From a virus, in IMG/VR virus record IMGVR_UViG_3300006923_000018, positions 1-64,000 of that record: 64,000 nt of DNA; one strand, 5' to 3'. A program made the position numbers and the translations under genes. The notes beneath the pieces are model-generated. The model was given only the letters and a program-made list of their open reading frames with translations, was not told where the DNA came from and searched no databases. Shown here piece after piece: positions 31,120 to 42,322 of this stretch. Positions within the stretch are counted from its first letter, which is position 1. Every line of letters starts with the position of its first letter.

Positions 31120-34100
31120 ATGGCTAAGGCGAACTTAGGCGAGCTTTTAATTAAGATCGGCGTCGATACTAAGAAACTCGATGCCGGTCTTACTGATGCT
31201 GGTAACAGTTTAAAAAGGTTTGGTGTAAGTTCTAGGGCTATTTCTGCTGGTGTTACCGCAGCTTTCGCGGGTATGACGCTCGCAGTGGCGGCGTTCGGGA
31301 AGGCTACTACAGAGGTTGGTGCTGGATTTGAGCAATCAATGGCAACAGTGGGTGCTGTTGCTGGTTCAACAGAGGCTCAGCTTGGCCTCATGGAGACCAG
31401 GGCTCGTGAAGTTGGTCGAAGCACTTTATTTACTGCTCGCCAGAGCGCAGATGCGATGGTTGAGTTTGCTCGCGCAGGCTTTAAGGCTGGTGAAATCATC
31501 TCGGCCACTGAGCCAGCCATTAACCTGGCTGGTGCAACTGCGGCTAATCTGACTAGTGCTGTAAAGGGAGTAGCGGCGGCGCTAAAGGTATTTCAACTCG
31601 ACGCTGGTGAGGCTGCTCGTGTAGCAGATGTTTTTGCTGTAGCCACTCAGAATTCATTGTTTGATTTGCAGGGTTTAATTGATGCTATGAAGTATGGCGG
31701 TCCCGCTGCCGCTGCGTTTGGTCTAAGTATTGAGCAGGGAACTGCCTATATGATGGTCCTGCGAAACTTGGGTTTAGAGGCGAGTCAGGCTGGTGTATAT
31801 CTTCGTCAGATTTTAACTAGCGCGGCCAACTTAACACCAAAGGCTGCTAAGATATTTTCTGCGGTTGGTATATCTGCTGAGGAACTTGACCCAACCATTA
31901 ATCATCTTGACGATATTATTAGAAGACTTGGCGACACTACTGAGCTGAGTGGTAAAAAGATTCAATCTGCGTTTGGAACTCGTGGTGGTCCGATTGTTGC
32001 AGCCCTGGTTAAGCAATATCGTACACTTGGAGAGGAAGGGCTCCATTTCCTTAAGTTTCAAGAACAACTGGCTGAATCCGCAGGCGAAGCGGAAAAGATG
32101 TATATCCGGCAGATTGATACTGTAATTGGCCAGTTTACTATTGCGAAGTCAGCAATGGAAGACTTGTTCATTGCGATGTTCTTTGGATTTAATTTAGAGC
32201 TAAAAGATCTCGGGACTGCATTTGCGGAGCTATTTAACGCAATCCGAATTGAACTTAGTTCGAGTGGTTTCAGTGACTTCGGTGAGCCAATTAACGACTT
32301 CGCTGCCATCCTGAGAAACAACAAAGAGGGAATTGCGAAAGCATTTGTTGGCTTTGCTGAGGCCATTGCTGGTGTCGGAAACGCCCTAAATACGCTATTG
32401 CTTGTACTCCCGCTGGTACTTTTTGTATTTAATAATTTCAAAGGACTGCTCTATGGTCTGGCTACTGGTGGTTTCGTCCTGGCTACTAGCTGGGTAGTTC
32501 AGTTCGCTGGTGGACTCGCGACAACAGGAATTGTTTACGGGCGGTTCACGGGTGCGGTCGCCTACGCAACGGTTGCTCTGGGCGAATTCACAGCAGCGCT
32601 GGCCTTGTCAACGGGCGCTGTGCTGGGGATAGCGGCTGCTATTGGGGTGGTTGTTTACGCGCTATTCCGGTGGAAAACAGCAGAAGAAGATCTCGCAGCC
32701 ATTAGAAATAAGAAAAAGGCACAGAGATACGCTGAGCTTCAGCATCTTACAGATCTGAGGCAGTCTACTGATGCAATGGTCCTCTCTTTAATTGATCGTG
32801 CAGTTAAAGAGAAAACCCTCTCTGAAGAATTAAAGATTCAACTGAGACAGCTTAGCGTCTTAAATCGAAAGCAAATTGAAACGGGATTGGCAGCAGGAAC
32901 TCTGTTTGAAACTTCAGAAAATGCTGTCATGTCTTTGGCTGCTGCCTTTGAGATGCAAAAACAAGGGATGACGGGTGCTGATCGCTATCTTCGTGATGCA
33001 GAAAAGCATCGGCGCGGGTCACTAAAAAGTGCAGCAGACCTAAAGGCTGAAAACGCGACATTAGTTCAGCAGTATGACGCCATTATCAAAAAGCATGAAG
33101 GTACAGCGCTTGCGCAAGCTGCGGTTCGTAAAGAGGCAAGCACGCTTTTTGGTGAAGAGGTAAATAGCACTGAAGATGTCATTCGTGTATATGATAAGCG
33201 CGAAGAAAAGGTGGAGGAATTAATTGGAGGCGCCAACAGGCTCTATGAGGCGCTTAAGATGGGAAAGATAGCTCATGGGTTATCTCTTCATAGTAAATTA
33301 ATCTCCAATATTACTGGAAAAACAGCAAAGCAAGCAAAGGAAGAGAAAAATCTAGCAAATGCAATACTTAAGCGACTAGAGTTTGAGCTTAAGCTGATGC
33401 GGGAGATTGAGAATCTTCGAACCAGGGGCGCAACTACTAGGAAAAACGATTTAGCGGCCAGTATAGAGGCGGCGGAAAAACTATATGCTGCCGAAATAGC
33501 GGCTGCGCTGGAGATGGGCTTAGAAATTGCTGCCATAGAGTCAGATCTGGTAGAAACTATAAGCAATCTTAAGCTTAGATCTCGTCTTGAAACCATTAAT
33601 AAGCTGAAAGATATTGAAGAGGACGCGATTAAAAAAACGCGTTCAATGAGGGAGATGACTCAGGCTGAAGAGCTTCATTCAGAGTATCTCACGGCAGAAG
33701 CAAACTTAGATAGAATTTATCAGTTAGAAGTTGACGCTAATAATTGGAGTTGGGAACTTGCTAAGACATTTGAGGATGCAAAGCTTGCTCTTCAAAGAGA
33801 AGCAATCGCAAAAGCTGAAGAGATACGGCGTAATGACGAAAAGAAGCGTCTTGCTGATATTGAGCGAATCACTACAGAAATAAGCACTAGAGATTTAAAA
33901 GAATCAGAGCGTTTAGCATCTGAAAAGGCTCAGATTTTATCTCAGCTTAAAAGGGACGAGGTAGGCAAGCGGGAAGTTATAGAATCTGATTATGATTATA
34001 GAATTCGGCAGGCCCGAAAGGAGGAACGCCGAAATATAATAGAGTTTATTAATTGGAGAATAAGAAGAGGGCGGGAAGGTGTTAAGCGGATGCTTAATGC

Positions 34101-35649
34101 GGCGAAGGGCAAGGTTGCTCCTTTTATTATAGCTTTATTTGGCAGGGATAAAGAGTCTGATAAATACATGAAGCGTCAGGCTGGAAAAGCCTGGAAAGAA
34201 GCCCTAAAGCTTCAAAGGAAAATGGATCGTCAGGCAACAATAAATGAGCGCCGGAAAAGTAAGGGTAAGCCGGAAAAGGAGTTTGGACGTTTAAAAGAGT
34301 CCGCAAAAGAGGCGGCACAAGGGATTGCACAGATAATGGGTGCGACCTTGGGCGCTGTTGGCGCGGGTGCGGTGAAGGCTGTTGGGATGATGAAGTCTAT
34401 AGCAGGGGCTTTTTCTTCTGTTGTAAGCAAGTTTTCTGGATTCTCATTTAGTCCAGCAGCTATGGCGCAGGAGCTTGCTGCGGCTAAGGCGGCTGCCGAC
34501 GAAGAGGGTGCTGGGTTTAGCTATGCTAAAGAGGCTCGCAAGTATGTAGACGGCCTTGTTGATCAGGCAATTGGCTTTGCAGACGGTTTGGCTAAGGGTC
34601 TTGGTCCTGCACTTGAGCAGATAGCCGAACGTCTACCTGATTTATTAGATGCGATTATTGCAGCAATTCCGAAAGTGGTTCAGGCGATTGTAGATGTACT
34701 GCCTGGGCTTATTATGACCATCATTAACAAGCTTCCCGAGTTATTTTCAGCTTTGGTTAATGGATTAGTTGATGTTGCCTTAGCTCTATTTGATGCTTTA
34801 CCGGAGATGTTGACGCAGTTCCTTAGTGTTGCTCTGCCTGACATGATTACAACTCTTCTAGCAGCAATTCCTAAGATCATTGATGGATTTGTTAAGGCTC
34901 TCCCTGATATTCTTACAGCTATTATTGATTCTATTCCGATAATCATAGAAGCAATTATCATGGGTTTGCCCGATATAGTTATTTCTATAATTAAAGCTAT
35001 TCCAATCATTGTGATTGAACTTATAAAGGCAATCCCAAGGCTAATAGTTGCTATTGTTTGGGGGATACTTAAGGCATTAGGCGCGGTAGTTGGTGAGCTA
35101 GGCAAGATTATTGCAGAGGCTTTTGTTGGCGTGTTTAATTTCTTTAAGGATTGGATGGGGAGTCTCAAGGAGACGTTTAAGGGTGATCCCGAGAAAAGTA
35201 AGTCCCACAAGATTTGGACAACTATAGGAGACATTTTTACTTTAGGGGGTGTATCACGGTGGAAAAAGAATAAGGCGGAAGCATACGAGGAGCTTGGCCG
35301 AGAAATGCCCACTGGCGGGAATGCCTACTCTGGAATCAATTATGTCCCAGCGAATATGCGGGTAAATGTTCATAAGGGTGAAGCCATTATCCCTGCAAGC
35401 CGCAATGCTCAGGGGGATAAAGGGGGCATGAACCGTGCCGCGCCAGCCTCTTACGGAGGGGGTCCGGGTGGCGGCGGCATGGGTCAGCCTATAGATATTG
35501 CAATTATGGCAGAGGGTCGTCTTCTGGACGCGGTTCAGATCACTGCTATGCGTCGTGGTCATGCCCCTGAAATCAAAAGTGAGCTACGTCGCGCATCAGG
35601 TGTGACTGTTGGATTTAATCGTGGATCTTTCGACTATTGGACTAAGTAA
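31120..35649 (+). CDS. Tape measure protein
   Basis: A 1,509-residue protein. The N-terminal domain is a TP901-1-type tape measure core (FEQSMATVGAVAGSTEAQ, then SLFDLQGLIDAMKYGGPAAA). Residues about 410-520 hold membrane-like hydrophobic segments, 650-1000 long coiled coils, and about 1170-1330 a series of short hydrophobic repeats with LPD/IPK turns (AAIPKIIDGFVKALPDILTA). It sets tail length and is ejected with the DNA. GGAGAATTTGA precedes the ATG. Confidence 0.95.
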   Translation: MAKANLGELLIKIGVDTKKLDAGLTDAGNSLKRFGVSSRAISAGVTAAFAGMTLAVAAFGKATTEVGAGFEQSMATVGAVAGSTEAQLGLMETRAREVGRSTLFTARQSADAMVEFARAGFKAGEIISATEPAINLAGATAANLTSAVKGVAAALKVFQLDAGEAARVADVFAVATQNSLFDLQGLIDAMKYGGPAAAAFGLSIEQGTAYMMVLRNLGLEASQAGVYLRQILTSAANLTPKAAKIFSAVGISAEELDPTINHLDDIIRRLGDTTELSGKKIQSAFGTRGGPIVAALVKQYRTLGEEGLHFLKFQEQLAESAGEAEKMYIRQIDTVIGQFTIAKSAMEDLFIAMFFGFNLELKDLGTAFAELFNAIRIELSSSGFSDFGEPINDFAAILRNNKEGIAKAFVGFAEAIAGVGNALNTLLLVLPLVLFVFNNFKGLLYGLATGGFVLATSWVVQFAGGLATTGIVYGRFTGAVAYATVALGEFTAALALSTGAVLGIAAAIGVVVYALFRWKTAEEDLAAIRNKKKAQRYAELQHLTDLRQSTDAMVLSLIDRAVKEKTLSEELKIQLRQLSVLNRKQIETGLAAGTLFETSENAVMSLAAAFEMQKQGMTGADRYLRDAEKHRRGSLKSAADLKAENATLVQQYDAIIKKHEGTALAQAAVRKEASTLFGEEVNSTEDVIRVYDKREEKVEELIGGANRLYEALKMGKIAHGLSLHSKLISNITGKTAKQAKEEKNLANAILKRLEFELKLMREIENLRTRGATTRKNDLAASIEAAEKLYAAEIAAALEMGLEIAAIESDLVETISNLKLRSRLETINKLKDIEEDAIKKTRSMREMTQAEELHSEYLTAEANLDRIYQLEVDANNWSWELAKTFEDAKLALQREAIAKAEEIRRNDEKKRLADIERITTEISTRDLKESERLASEKAQILSQLKRDEVGKREVIESDYDYRIRQARKEERRNIIEFINWRIRRGREGVKRMLNAAKGKVAPFIIALFGRDKESDKYMKRQAGKAWKEALKLQRKMDRQATINERRKSKGKPEKEFGRLKESAKEAAQGIAQIMGATLGAVGAGAVKAVGMMKSIAGAFSSVVSKFSGFSFSPAAMAQELAAAKAAADEEGAGFSYAKEARKYVDGLVDQAIGFADGLAKGLGPALEQIAERLPDLLDAIIAAIPKVVQAIVDVLPGLIMTIINKLPELFSALVNGLVDVALALFDALPEMLTQFLSVALPDMITTLLAAIPKIIDGFVKALPDILTAIIDSIPIIIEAIIMGLPDIVISIIKAIPIIVIELIKAIPRLIVAIVWGILKALGAVVGELGKIIAEAFVGVFNFFKDWMGSLKETFKGDPEKSKSHKIWTTIGDIFTLGGVSRWKKNKAEAYEELGREMPTGGNAYSGINYVPANMRVNVHKGEAIIPASRNAQGDKGGMNRAAPASYGGGPGGGGMGQPIDIAIMAEGRLLDAVQITAMRRGHAPEIKSELRRASGVTVGFNRGSFDYWTK

Positions 35650-38600
35650 TGGGTGGACCTAATTCCTATATCATATTTCCCGAAACAGTATTAACTGGGG
35701 AAAATAATGTTGTAAGTGTTCAACCGAACACTGATGGTGAGTACCCTGGCCAGGGTTCAGCAGATTTAAACAATACGGGATCTCTAACAGTTGTCCAAAC
35801 TGGAACTTATAAGGAAGGAGTTTCAACTTCAGCCAAAAAAACAAATTACCGAGTTTGTGATGCCGGTAGTAATTTTGCTGGTGCAACCTACGGCTGGAAG
35901 CCTTCCACGGACCTAGTTTCTCTTGGTGATGGCGCCTTTTTAGTAGATAGTACGAATGCCTTGGCTGCTGGAGATCTAATTCTCAACAGGATTAGCATTG
36001 GAGATTCTAATAAGTTTGATATCCTAAGCGTAGATTCTAACGATCAATCAGCACTATCCAAATCTATTGCAATTAACTTAAAGAAAGACCTCCACGGCAT
36101 TACTGCTACTGGCGCTACCGTCTGGGCACCGTGGGCAAATGTTGGGGCTGGCACAGTAGGGTCTGGTGATATTTTAATCAATGATGTAGATATACGTGCT
36201 GGAAGCGACATTGTTGTAACTGCAAATGACGGGACAGGAACTTTAGAGGCTGCAATTAATGCAAAGACATGGAAAACTGGGGTGACTGGAGATCTGGCTG
36301 CTGGGACGATGAGGTTGACCAGCGGTGGTTGCAATATCAAGCTTGAGCTAAGTGATAGTGGCGCTACGATTTTAAATGGTCTTGGTGGGGCTGTTTCCCT
36401 AACTCAGTTTGGATATATTACTCTGACGCACGAAACTCATATAGAGATTCGTGGGGCCAATCCTGTCTATATAGGATCTGTATTTGCTGACGGCTATTAC
36501 CAGACCCGTGAATGGTATGGCTATGATGACATGCGGTATTTTTATGCTGAGCATGGTGGAATGCTGACCAAGCCAGGATACGGAGCATGTTCAGTCTTCT
36601 GCAAGTTAGCGATGAGGGAACTTCTATATGTTGCTGAGGCAGCGCCAGGCGAGGGCGAGACAACATCAACTCTTAGAATTTCTTATCATGATGTTCGTTC
36701 TGAGTATGATGATTGGACCAGCACAACAGTAGAGCTTGATAAGGAGTTTGCCACTGGCTTTGGAGATCATAGAGCCGCCTTGCAGGTATGCGCTATGAGG
36801 GACGGGTCTCTGAGGCTACTGACTCAGCAGAATGGCCGTGATTGGGTTTTATGGCATTCTACAGATGGTCTTGTTTGGAATAGAATAAACGACAATATTC
36901 TGAGACGATTTACCACAGATTTAATGCAGGCTTCTCTTTGGCCCAGAATGGATGCCAGTGGTGATTTTCTTAGAATTGCCTGGATGGATTACACGTCAAC
37001 CGGCACTGGAAGTCATGAAGCTCTTACCTATTATCTAAGAACCATTGTTTCGTCGGATGGCGGGGCGTCGTTTACTGAGCCTACCTTTTCACTATCTCCC
37101 TATACAATCAGCGAAGACGGTAAGGGTTCTGATTATTTCATTTGGACAATGGCTGCGCTAGGTGATGAATCTGGGACATTTTATCTACATTTTTCAACTG
37201 GAAGTCTTACACGAAATTTCTATGCTAGGCGTTTAGACGGGTGGGCCGACACGACAATTTTCTTCGCCAATGCTGCTTGGAACACTACTACGCAGGGCGC
37301 ACATCTCGGCGCTGTGCGTGGGCCTGATTATTACTATGTATTCTTTCAGTTTCGTCAGCCCAGCGGAAACCCAAGCGCCGCTTGGATTGCGGAGGGGGCG
37401 AGTATGACGGTTTATGAGATAGATCCCTCTGAACCATTAAGCAGTACAAGTTGGCGCCGGTTGGGGATTAGTGGTCAATGGGATGGGACTTGTAAGTTTC
37501 AGCCAGCCCTCATCAGCTTGGTAAACTGCGGTGACTATATTTCTATGTTTGGTGCTCTAGTAGATAATGATACGGATGCTGCTACACTAGAAGCTGACAA
37601 TACTTGTTATTTAAGATTTGGAAAATGGGATAAGAAACCTATCAAGGAAACTTATCCAGAGTCATTTCAGACCTCGGCCATTGAAGACCTTGTTACCTTG
37701 ACCCATCAGCCGACTCGCACACTGTATCGTTTAAGCTGGAATGCCGCATTTGGGGCACCTGCGCCTGCATCTAATGCAAGTGCTTCATCCGATACTACTT
37801 GGACCAGAGATCGTCATCAGACAACCCAAAGCTGGAATGCGTGGAGATTTAAGCTTGAAGACCAAGCGACTGTAGGCAACTACGGCATCTATACCTTTAG
37901 CGACACTGCTAATTTGACTACTCACAATGCTCCAATATGGGGGGTTACTCCATCTATAGCTAACATAGCTGGAAGCTGTATTGAATGTGAAATGAGAATT
38001 GAACAGATTGAGGAGGGAATACATACAACTGAGATAGTTTTCTTTGGCGTGAAATCGTTTTATGGCACAACTTCAACCTCAACAAGACAGTTAGAGATCG
38101 CACTTTACTTTCATCAAAATGGGTTTGTTGTTTGGGATAAAATTTCAGATTCGTTGGCCACAACCGGAGTGACTGGTTTAGACATGACTGAATTTCATCT
38201 ATTCAGAATGGTGTTCAGGCCAAATCCAGGCACGGACAGTAGTAGATGTCAGATTTGGTATAAACAAATAGGGGATTTTGGAGAAAACGAGTGGGGACAC
38301 ACCCCTGTTTTTACCCCTACCCTTAATTCAGGCCCCGAATCATTTTCTCAGTCTATTCATTTTGGGCACGGCAATGTATCATATGGTAGTACAAAACGAA
38401 TATCACAATGGCGACGGATTGCGGTGCTTGATTATACCGATTGCAATCAGCTTGAAGATGATGATGTCCGATGGCCTGATGAGATGCGAGGCCACCTTGT
38501 AACTCAGAATCCGGTTCTAATTGATAATCATGCGTCTGCTCGCTGGGGCGGCGGCGGCGGAATGGATAATGATTATTTTACAGCCGAAGCTGATAGCAAT

Positions 38601-39677
38601 TATGCAGTTTCTAATGTATTTATTGACTCTCCAAGGATAGAGTGGCGAAGCGAATCTCATGGCGTTGATGAGTTGACTGACGGGCAAATTGTTTTAGTTG
38701 CAGATCCCAATGACGAATTCGCTCGAATTCGCTTTGAGGGAATCGCCTTCTTCAACACCAATTTTCTTAGCACGTTCATCGAATGGTCTGATGACGGAAC
38801 CACATGGGCCTCGGTGGAAGATGCCATTGACACCCCTTTAATAAGTGCTACGATTTATTCTATTGGTGAAAAGTTTTTTATTTTAGATCTTCCGTCTCAA
38901 GGCAAACCCATAATTGGGCAGATGCAGACTAATCAAAATAATACTTACTATCTGCAATTTAAGTCAACTGTAGATGAAACGACTAAATTTTATACTGTAA
39001 AGATTAACAAGCTCGATTATATTGATGGTGACAAGTTTTCTGTATATCTGGATACGGACAAGAACCTAAAAGCATACTTCGGTGATGAGCTTGGTGCTCC
39101 AGTTACGATTCACAGTAATCAATGGGCTTACCGCGCTACTGCTTCTGGTTCGTTTCAGCCTCAAATGTACGGAGTTAGATACCTCCGTTTTACTACCACT
39201 GGAAGTTATCCAAGCGCTGAAGGATATTGGAAAGTTGGCCGGATTGTGCTGGGTCCAGTATTAGATTTGGGTGTTCCCTTAGAGTGGACGCTTGAGAATA
39301 ATCAGCAGCCAAATGTGACAAAGTATCGAACCCGGAGCGCTATTCAGTGGGCCTTTGTGGAGGGTCCGCCACAAAGAACAATCAAAGGTCGCATTGTTGG
39401 TGATGTGAAAGAACAAGAGCGCATGAAGCTACGTTACAGTCTTCAGAAGTATTCAGAATACGAAAAGAAGTCATGCGTTTTAGTCAAAGACAGCACCTCG
39501 TACTATGGTAGTGAATCTGACAGCAATTATACTCGTCAAAACTGCAACCCAGACAATGTAATTCTTGGCAGGATTGCTAATGGAAGTCCACTGGATCAAA
39601 TTGCCTGGTATCAGGATGTGGATGGCATCTGGAAGCAGGCGGGTGACGTTGAAATAGAGTTTACGGAGGAGGTCTGA
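35649..39677 (+). CDS. Large tail-tip protein with sialidase-like propeller and flagellin-IN-like module
   Basis: A 1,342-residue protein directly after the tape measure, where distal-tail/baseplate proteins lie. Near residues 170-250 is a module GDILINDVDIRAGSDIVV ending in ATILNGL, like the IN motif of bacterial flagellins and hook-associated proteins; a close copy is in the next gene. Residues about 390-620 carry BNR/Asp-box-like motifs (HSTDGLVWNRI, SSDGGASFTEP) of sialidase propellers. A lectin-like domain may follow (about 720-950). The C-terminal part should attach to the tail. The start overlaps the previous stop (TAATG). Confidence 0.7.
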   Translation: MGGPNSYIIFPETVLTGENNVVSVQPNTDGEYPGQGSADLNNTGSLTVVQTGTYKEGVSTSAKKTNYRVCDAGSNFAGATYGWKPSTDLVSLGDGAFLVDSTNALAAGDLILNRISIGDSNKFDILSVDSNDQSALSKSIAINLKKDLHGITATGATVWAPWANVGAGTVGSGDILINDVDIRAGSDIVVTANDGTGTLEAAINAKTWKTGVTGDLAAGTMRLTSGGCNIKLELSDSGATILNGLGGAVSLTQFGYITLTHETHIEIRGANPVYIGSVFADGYYQTREWYGYDDMRYFYAEHGGMLTKPGYGACSVFCKLAMRELLYVAEAAPGEGETTSTLRISYHDVRSEYDDWTSTTVELDKEFATGFGDHRAALQVCAMRDGSLRLLTQQNGRDWVLWHSTDGLVWNRINDNILRRFTTDLMQASLWPRMDASGDFLRIAWMDYTSTGTGSHEALTYYLRTIVSSDGGASFTEPTFSLSPYTISEDGKGSDYFIWTMAALGDESGTFYLHFSTGSLTRNFYARRLDGWADTTIFFANAAWNTTTQGAHLGAVRGPDYYYVFFQFRQPSGNPSAAWIAEGASMTVYEIDPSEPLSSTSWRRLGISGQWDGTCKFQPALISLVNCGDYISMFGALVDNDTDAATLEADNTCYLRFGKWDKKPIKETYPESFQTSAIEDLVTLTHQPTRTLYRLSWNAAFGAPAPASNASASSDTTWTRDRHQTTQSWNAWRFKLEDQATVGNYGIYTFSDTANLTTHNAPIWGVTPSIANIAGSCIECEMRIEQIEEGIHTTEIVFFGVKSFYGTTSTSTRQLEIALYFHQNGFVVWDKISDSLATTGVTGLDMTEFHLFRMVFRPNPGTDSSRCQIWYKQIGDFGENEWGHTPVFTPTLNSGPESFSQSIHFGHGNVSYGSTKRISQWRRIAVLDYTDCNQLEDDDVRWPDEMRGHLVTQNPVLIDNHASARWGGGGGMDNDYFTAEADSNYAVSNVFIDSPRIEWRSESHGVDELTDGQIVLVADPNDEFARIRFEGIAFFNTNFLSTFIEWSDDGTTWASVEDAIDTPLISATIYSIGEKFFILDLPSQGKPIIGQMQTNQNNTYYLQFKSTVDETTKFYTVKINKLDYIDGDKFSVYLDTDKNLKAYFGDELGAPVTIHSNQWAYRATASGSFQPQMYGVRYLRFTTTGSYPSAEGYWKVGRIVLGPVLDLGVPLEWTLENNQQPNVTKYRTRSAIQWAFVEGPPQRTIKGRIVGDVKEQERMKLRYSLQKYSEYEKKSCVLVKDSTSYYGSESDSNYTRQNCNPDNVILGRIANGSPLDQIAWYQDVDGIWKQAGDVEIEFTEEV

Positions 39678-42322
39678 TGCCGATTGGGGGTCCAGACTGG
39701 GATGCTCTTGCGTATCGATTTTGGGCAATTGAGGAATTCCGTGAGTTAACAAGTGGTCCGAGGGGAAAGCTTAACGAGCATTGGACTGATCAGATTCGCA
39801 AAGATCCACTTCTCTTGGGAATGCACATGTGTATCGACATGGTTTTCGGTGGTGGTCAACGATTACGTGTATCGACAGATCCCATCACCGCCTATCGCCG
39901 TACTCCAGCTTCTGGTCCTGTCACTGAAATAGTGTACGAGCCCATTTTAATGCAACAGCCAAGAGTCAATCAGCAGTATTCCCTTGGTACTGGATCTTCT
40001 TCTGCTCGTAGTTTCGCAATCTCTTTTGCTGAGAATAATATGAATCCCTATTCAATTATTTCTGAAGGGAGATTCATTGCAGGGTGGGCTGAGGTTTCAT
40101 TACTCATAGGCAATCAAGATTGGGAACTTAGATATGTTTTGATGCTTGGAGACATGAGCGGTGGCGTCACATTTGGTGCCGTAGATGAGATCATAGAAAC
40201 AGAAATTGTAGATCCCCTAGAGACTAGCGACTTATTAATTACTCCTTATACAGTTCAGGCTAATACAGCATTATCAGCTACTTGGTCTGCCCTGTCTACT
40301 GTAATGGCGGGCACTGTCATAGCAGATGACATCAAAATTAACGGGACTGATATTCATACAGGTTCAAATATAGTTGTAACTGCTGGTGACGGTACTGGAA
40401 CATTGGCTGTGGCTATCAATGCCCTTTCTTCTACTACTTCTGTTACCAGCGTTGCTACAAATGGACTCATGACGCTCACGGCTAGAGGTGGTGGGGAAAT
40501 AGATCCCCAAGTCAAACTTGAGTTTACCTCTAATGGAGGACTCATCTTAAATGGCGTGCCTGGGGCTGGCTCCATCACTCAGGCTGGCTCCACTACAGTT
40601 CCAGAGAGTTACGTTGGTTATCGTTATCCTCTTGTTTTCAACAGCCCAGTTAATGTTCCAGCTATTCGTCTATCTGCTGCAACTCCCCCTTATTTTCTAT
40701 GCTGGTTCGCCTCTGATGTTACGCCTTCTACCGTAAATGTTGATGGAGTAGATTATGGCTCAGCCAATCGTTATTATCCATATACCTTTTCTAAGGTGAA
40801 TGACGGAACTGGCGCTAACTATTGGAAAGTAGAATTTTCAACTGGTGATGCGGTTTGGGAGGCTGAGGCGCCTGTAAATGGAGGAATGACGATTTTCCCA
40901 GGAGATATTGTAATAGAGGGGGTTGACATTATGTCGGCTAATCCGAACTTTATTCTTCAGGCTAATGCAAATGGAACAAACATTCTAAATGGGACTTCTG
41001 ACCCAATTCTTGTAAATTCCACCTCATCAGGATGGGTTGCTGCTGATAATGTAAATGCAGGAGTATTAAATCCTGGTGATATTACTGTTCGTGGAGTAGA
41101 TCTCGTAGACAGCGGCTCGGTCAGTGTTCAAGTTGATGATAACTCATCAACTCTTATTGCTGAATTTGCTGAGAGGTATACGGAAACCGGAGTTATAGCG
41201 TTTCATGTGGCACACGGAAGCGGTTACAGAATTCGCCTTCAGTTTGAAGGGGAAGAGGAAAGTGGAATTCAAGATGATGACATAGGGGGACTTCTCCGTT
41301 CACTCATCAATAATGTGTATAACAAAACTGGAGTTATGGCCACCATAACTGGGGGTAAAATCAGTCTTACCAAAACCAACAATACTGATATTGATTTAGT
41401 TACGACTGCGAGGGGCGGCTATATATTAAATGGCGTATGGGGAGAGGTTAAGGCAACAACTCTTGGCGGATGGTCAGACAACACCAGTGTTTTTGTAAGT
41501 GGTTCTCGGGACGGTGGTGCTCCTGATGAGAATATCATTAAAGTTATTAAGCGTTTATGTACCAACTGGAGCACATTGGGCCATCATGGGATTAGCGATA
41601 ATCTCTTTGCTATTGCTGAGTCCAAAATACCTAACATCGCCAAACCAGCAGTCATTGTAAATGGCTCAGGGGGCGCCGATTCCGCCTCTGCGATAGAGTA
41701 TATTGAATCTACGTTATGCGCCAGTTTCCCTATGGTATCAATGGCATGGGGAAACGGTGGCTATGGTCCTGTAGTTACAGATCGAACACGAGGAGGAATT
41801 CGTATGCGATTGGTAGCGGGTCAGGCTCCGTTATTAGATAGATCTACAGCCATTAAGGAAACAGCAAAATCGTCATTAAGTAATCAATTTACGCTTCGCT
41901 ATAATTTTGATCCCGTAACAAATACGCATAATAGTTATGCGTCTAGGGACAGGAACAACAGCACCCTGTGCAGGATTAGCCAGGAGCAGGCAGGATTACG
42001 AGAGCGTGCGGTTATTGATTCTCCTCTTATTTATAGTTCGATTGTGGCTGATTATGTTTTAGACTGGCTTGTAGATCATTTTGCTCTTCCCTCATACTAT
42101 GTTGAGTACGATTGTTTCCAGCCTTTATTTATTACTTTAAACCTTGGTGATAACATCACAATAACTGATTCAGATATTTCTGATTCAGAGATCACAGCTA
42201 CAGTTGAAAAATTAGAGCTAGAGGGTGGCCGGTGTCGAATTGGTGTCCGGTTATGGCTCCTCTACGATAAGCTGGGCGGCGCCGCCGCAGGGATGGCTGG
42301 TTCTCAGTCTGGGAGCATTTAA
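39677..42322 (+). CDS. Tail-tip protein with repeated flagellin-IN-like modules
   Basis: An 881-residue protein with an N-terminal domain (about 1-170) of distal tail type and at least two, perhaps four, IN-like modules: DDIKINGTDIHTGSNIVV (about 215), GDIVIEGVDIMSANPN (about 413), GDITVRGVDLVDSGSVSV (about 470), each with an ILNG-type close. The C-terminal domain (YSSIVADYVLDWLVDHFA, LGDNITITDSDI) resembles tail-hub or baseplate proteins. It overlaps its neighbours by one base on each side (TGATG, TAATG), so the three genes are translationally coupled. Confidence 0.65.
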   Translation: MPIGGPDWDALAYRFWAIEEFRELTSGPRGKLNEHWTDQIRKDPLLLGMHMCIDMVFGGGQRLRVSTDPITAYRRTPASGPVTEIVYEPILMQQPRVNQQYSLGTGSSSARSFAISFAENNMNPYSIISEGRFIAGWAEVSLLIGNQDWELRYVLMLGDMSGGVTFGAVDEIIETEIVDPLETSDLLITPYTVQANTALSATWSALSTVMAGTVIADDIKINGTDIHTGSNIVVTAGDGTGTLAVAINALSSTTSVTSVATNGLMTLTARGGGEIDPQVKLEFTSNGGLILNGVPGAGSITQAGSTTVPESYVGYRYPLVFNSPVNVPAIRLSAATPPYFLCWFASDVTPSTVNVDGVDYGSANRYYPYTFSKVNDGTGANYWKVEFSTGDAVWEAEAPVNGGMTIFPGDIVIEGVDIMSANPNFILQANANGTNILNGTSDPILVNSTSSGWVAADNVNAGVLNPGDITVRGVDLVDSGSVSVQVDDNSSTLIAEFAERYTETGVIAFHVAHGSGYRIRLQFEGEEESGIQDDDIGGLLRSLINNVYNKTGVMATITGGKISLTKTNNTDIDLVTTARGGYILNGVWGEVKATTLGGWSDNTSVFVSGSRDGGAPDENIIKVIKRLCTNWSTLGHHGISDNLFAIAESKIPNIAKPAVIVNGSGGADSASAIEYIESTLCASFPMVSMAWGNGGYGPVVTDRTRGGIRMRLVAGQAPLLDRSTAIKETAKSSLSNQFTLRYNFDPVTNTHNSYASRDRNNSTLCRISQEQAGLRERAVIDSPLIYSSIVADYVLDWLVDHFALPSYYVEYDCFQPLFITLNLGDNITITDSDISDSEITATVEKLELEGGRCRIGVRLWLLYDKLGGAAAGMAGSQSGSI

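Noticed and set aside
34680-35312. Minus-strand ORF of 210 residues opposite the tape measure
   Set aside because: A mirror of the Ile/Ala/Pro repeat coding; no ribosome-binding site and antisense to a certain gene.
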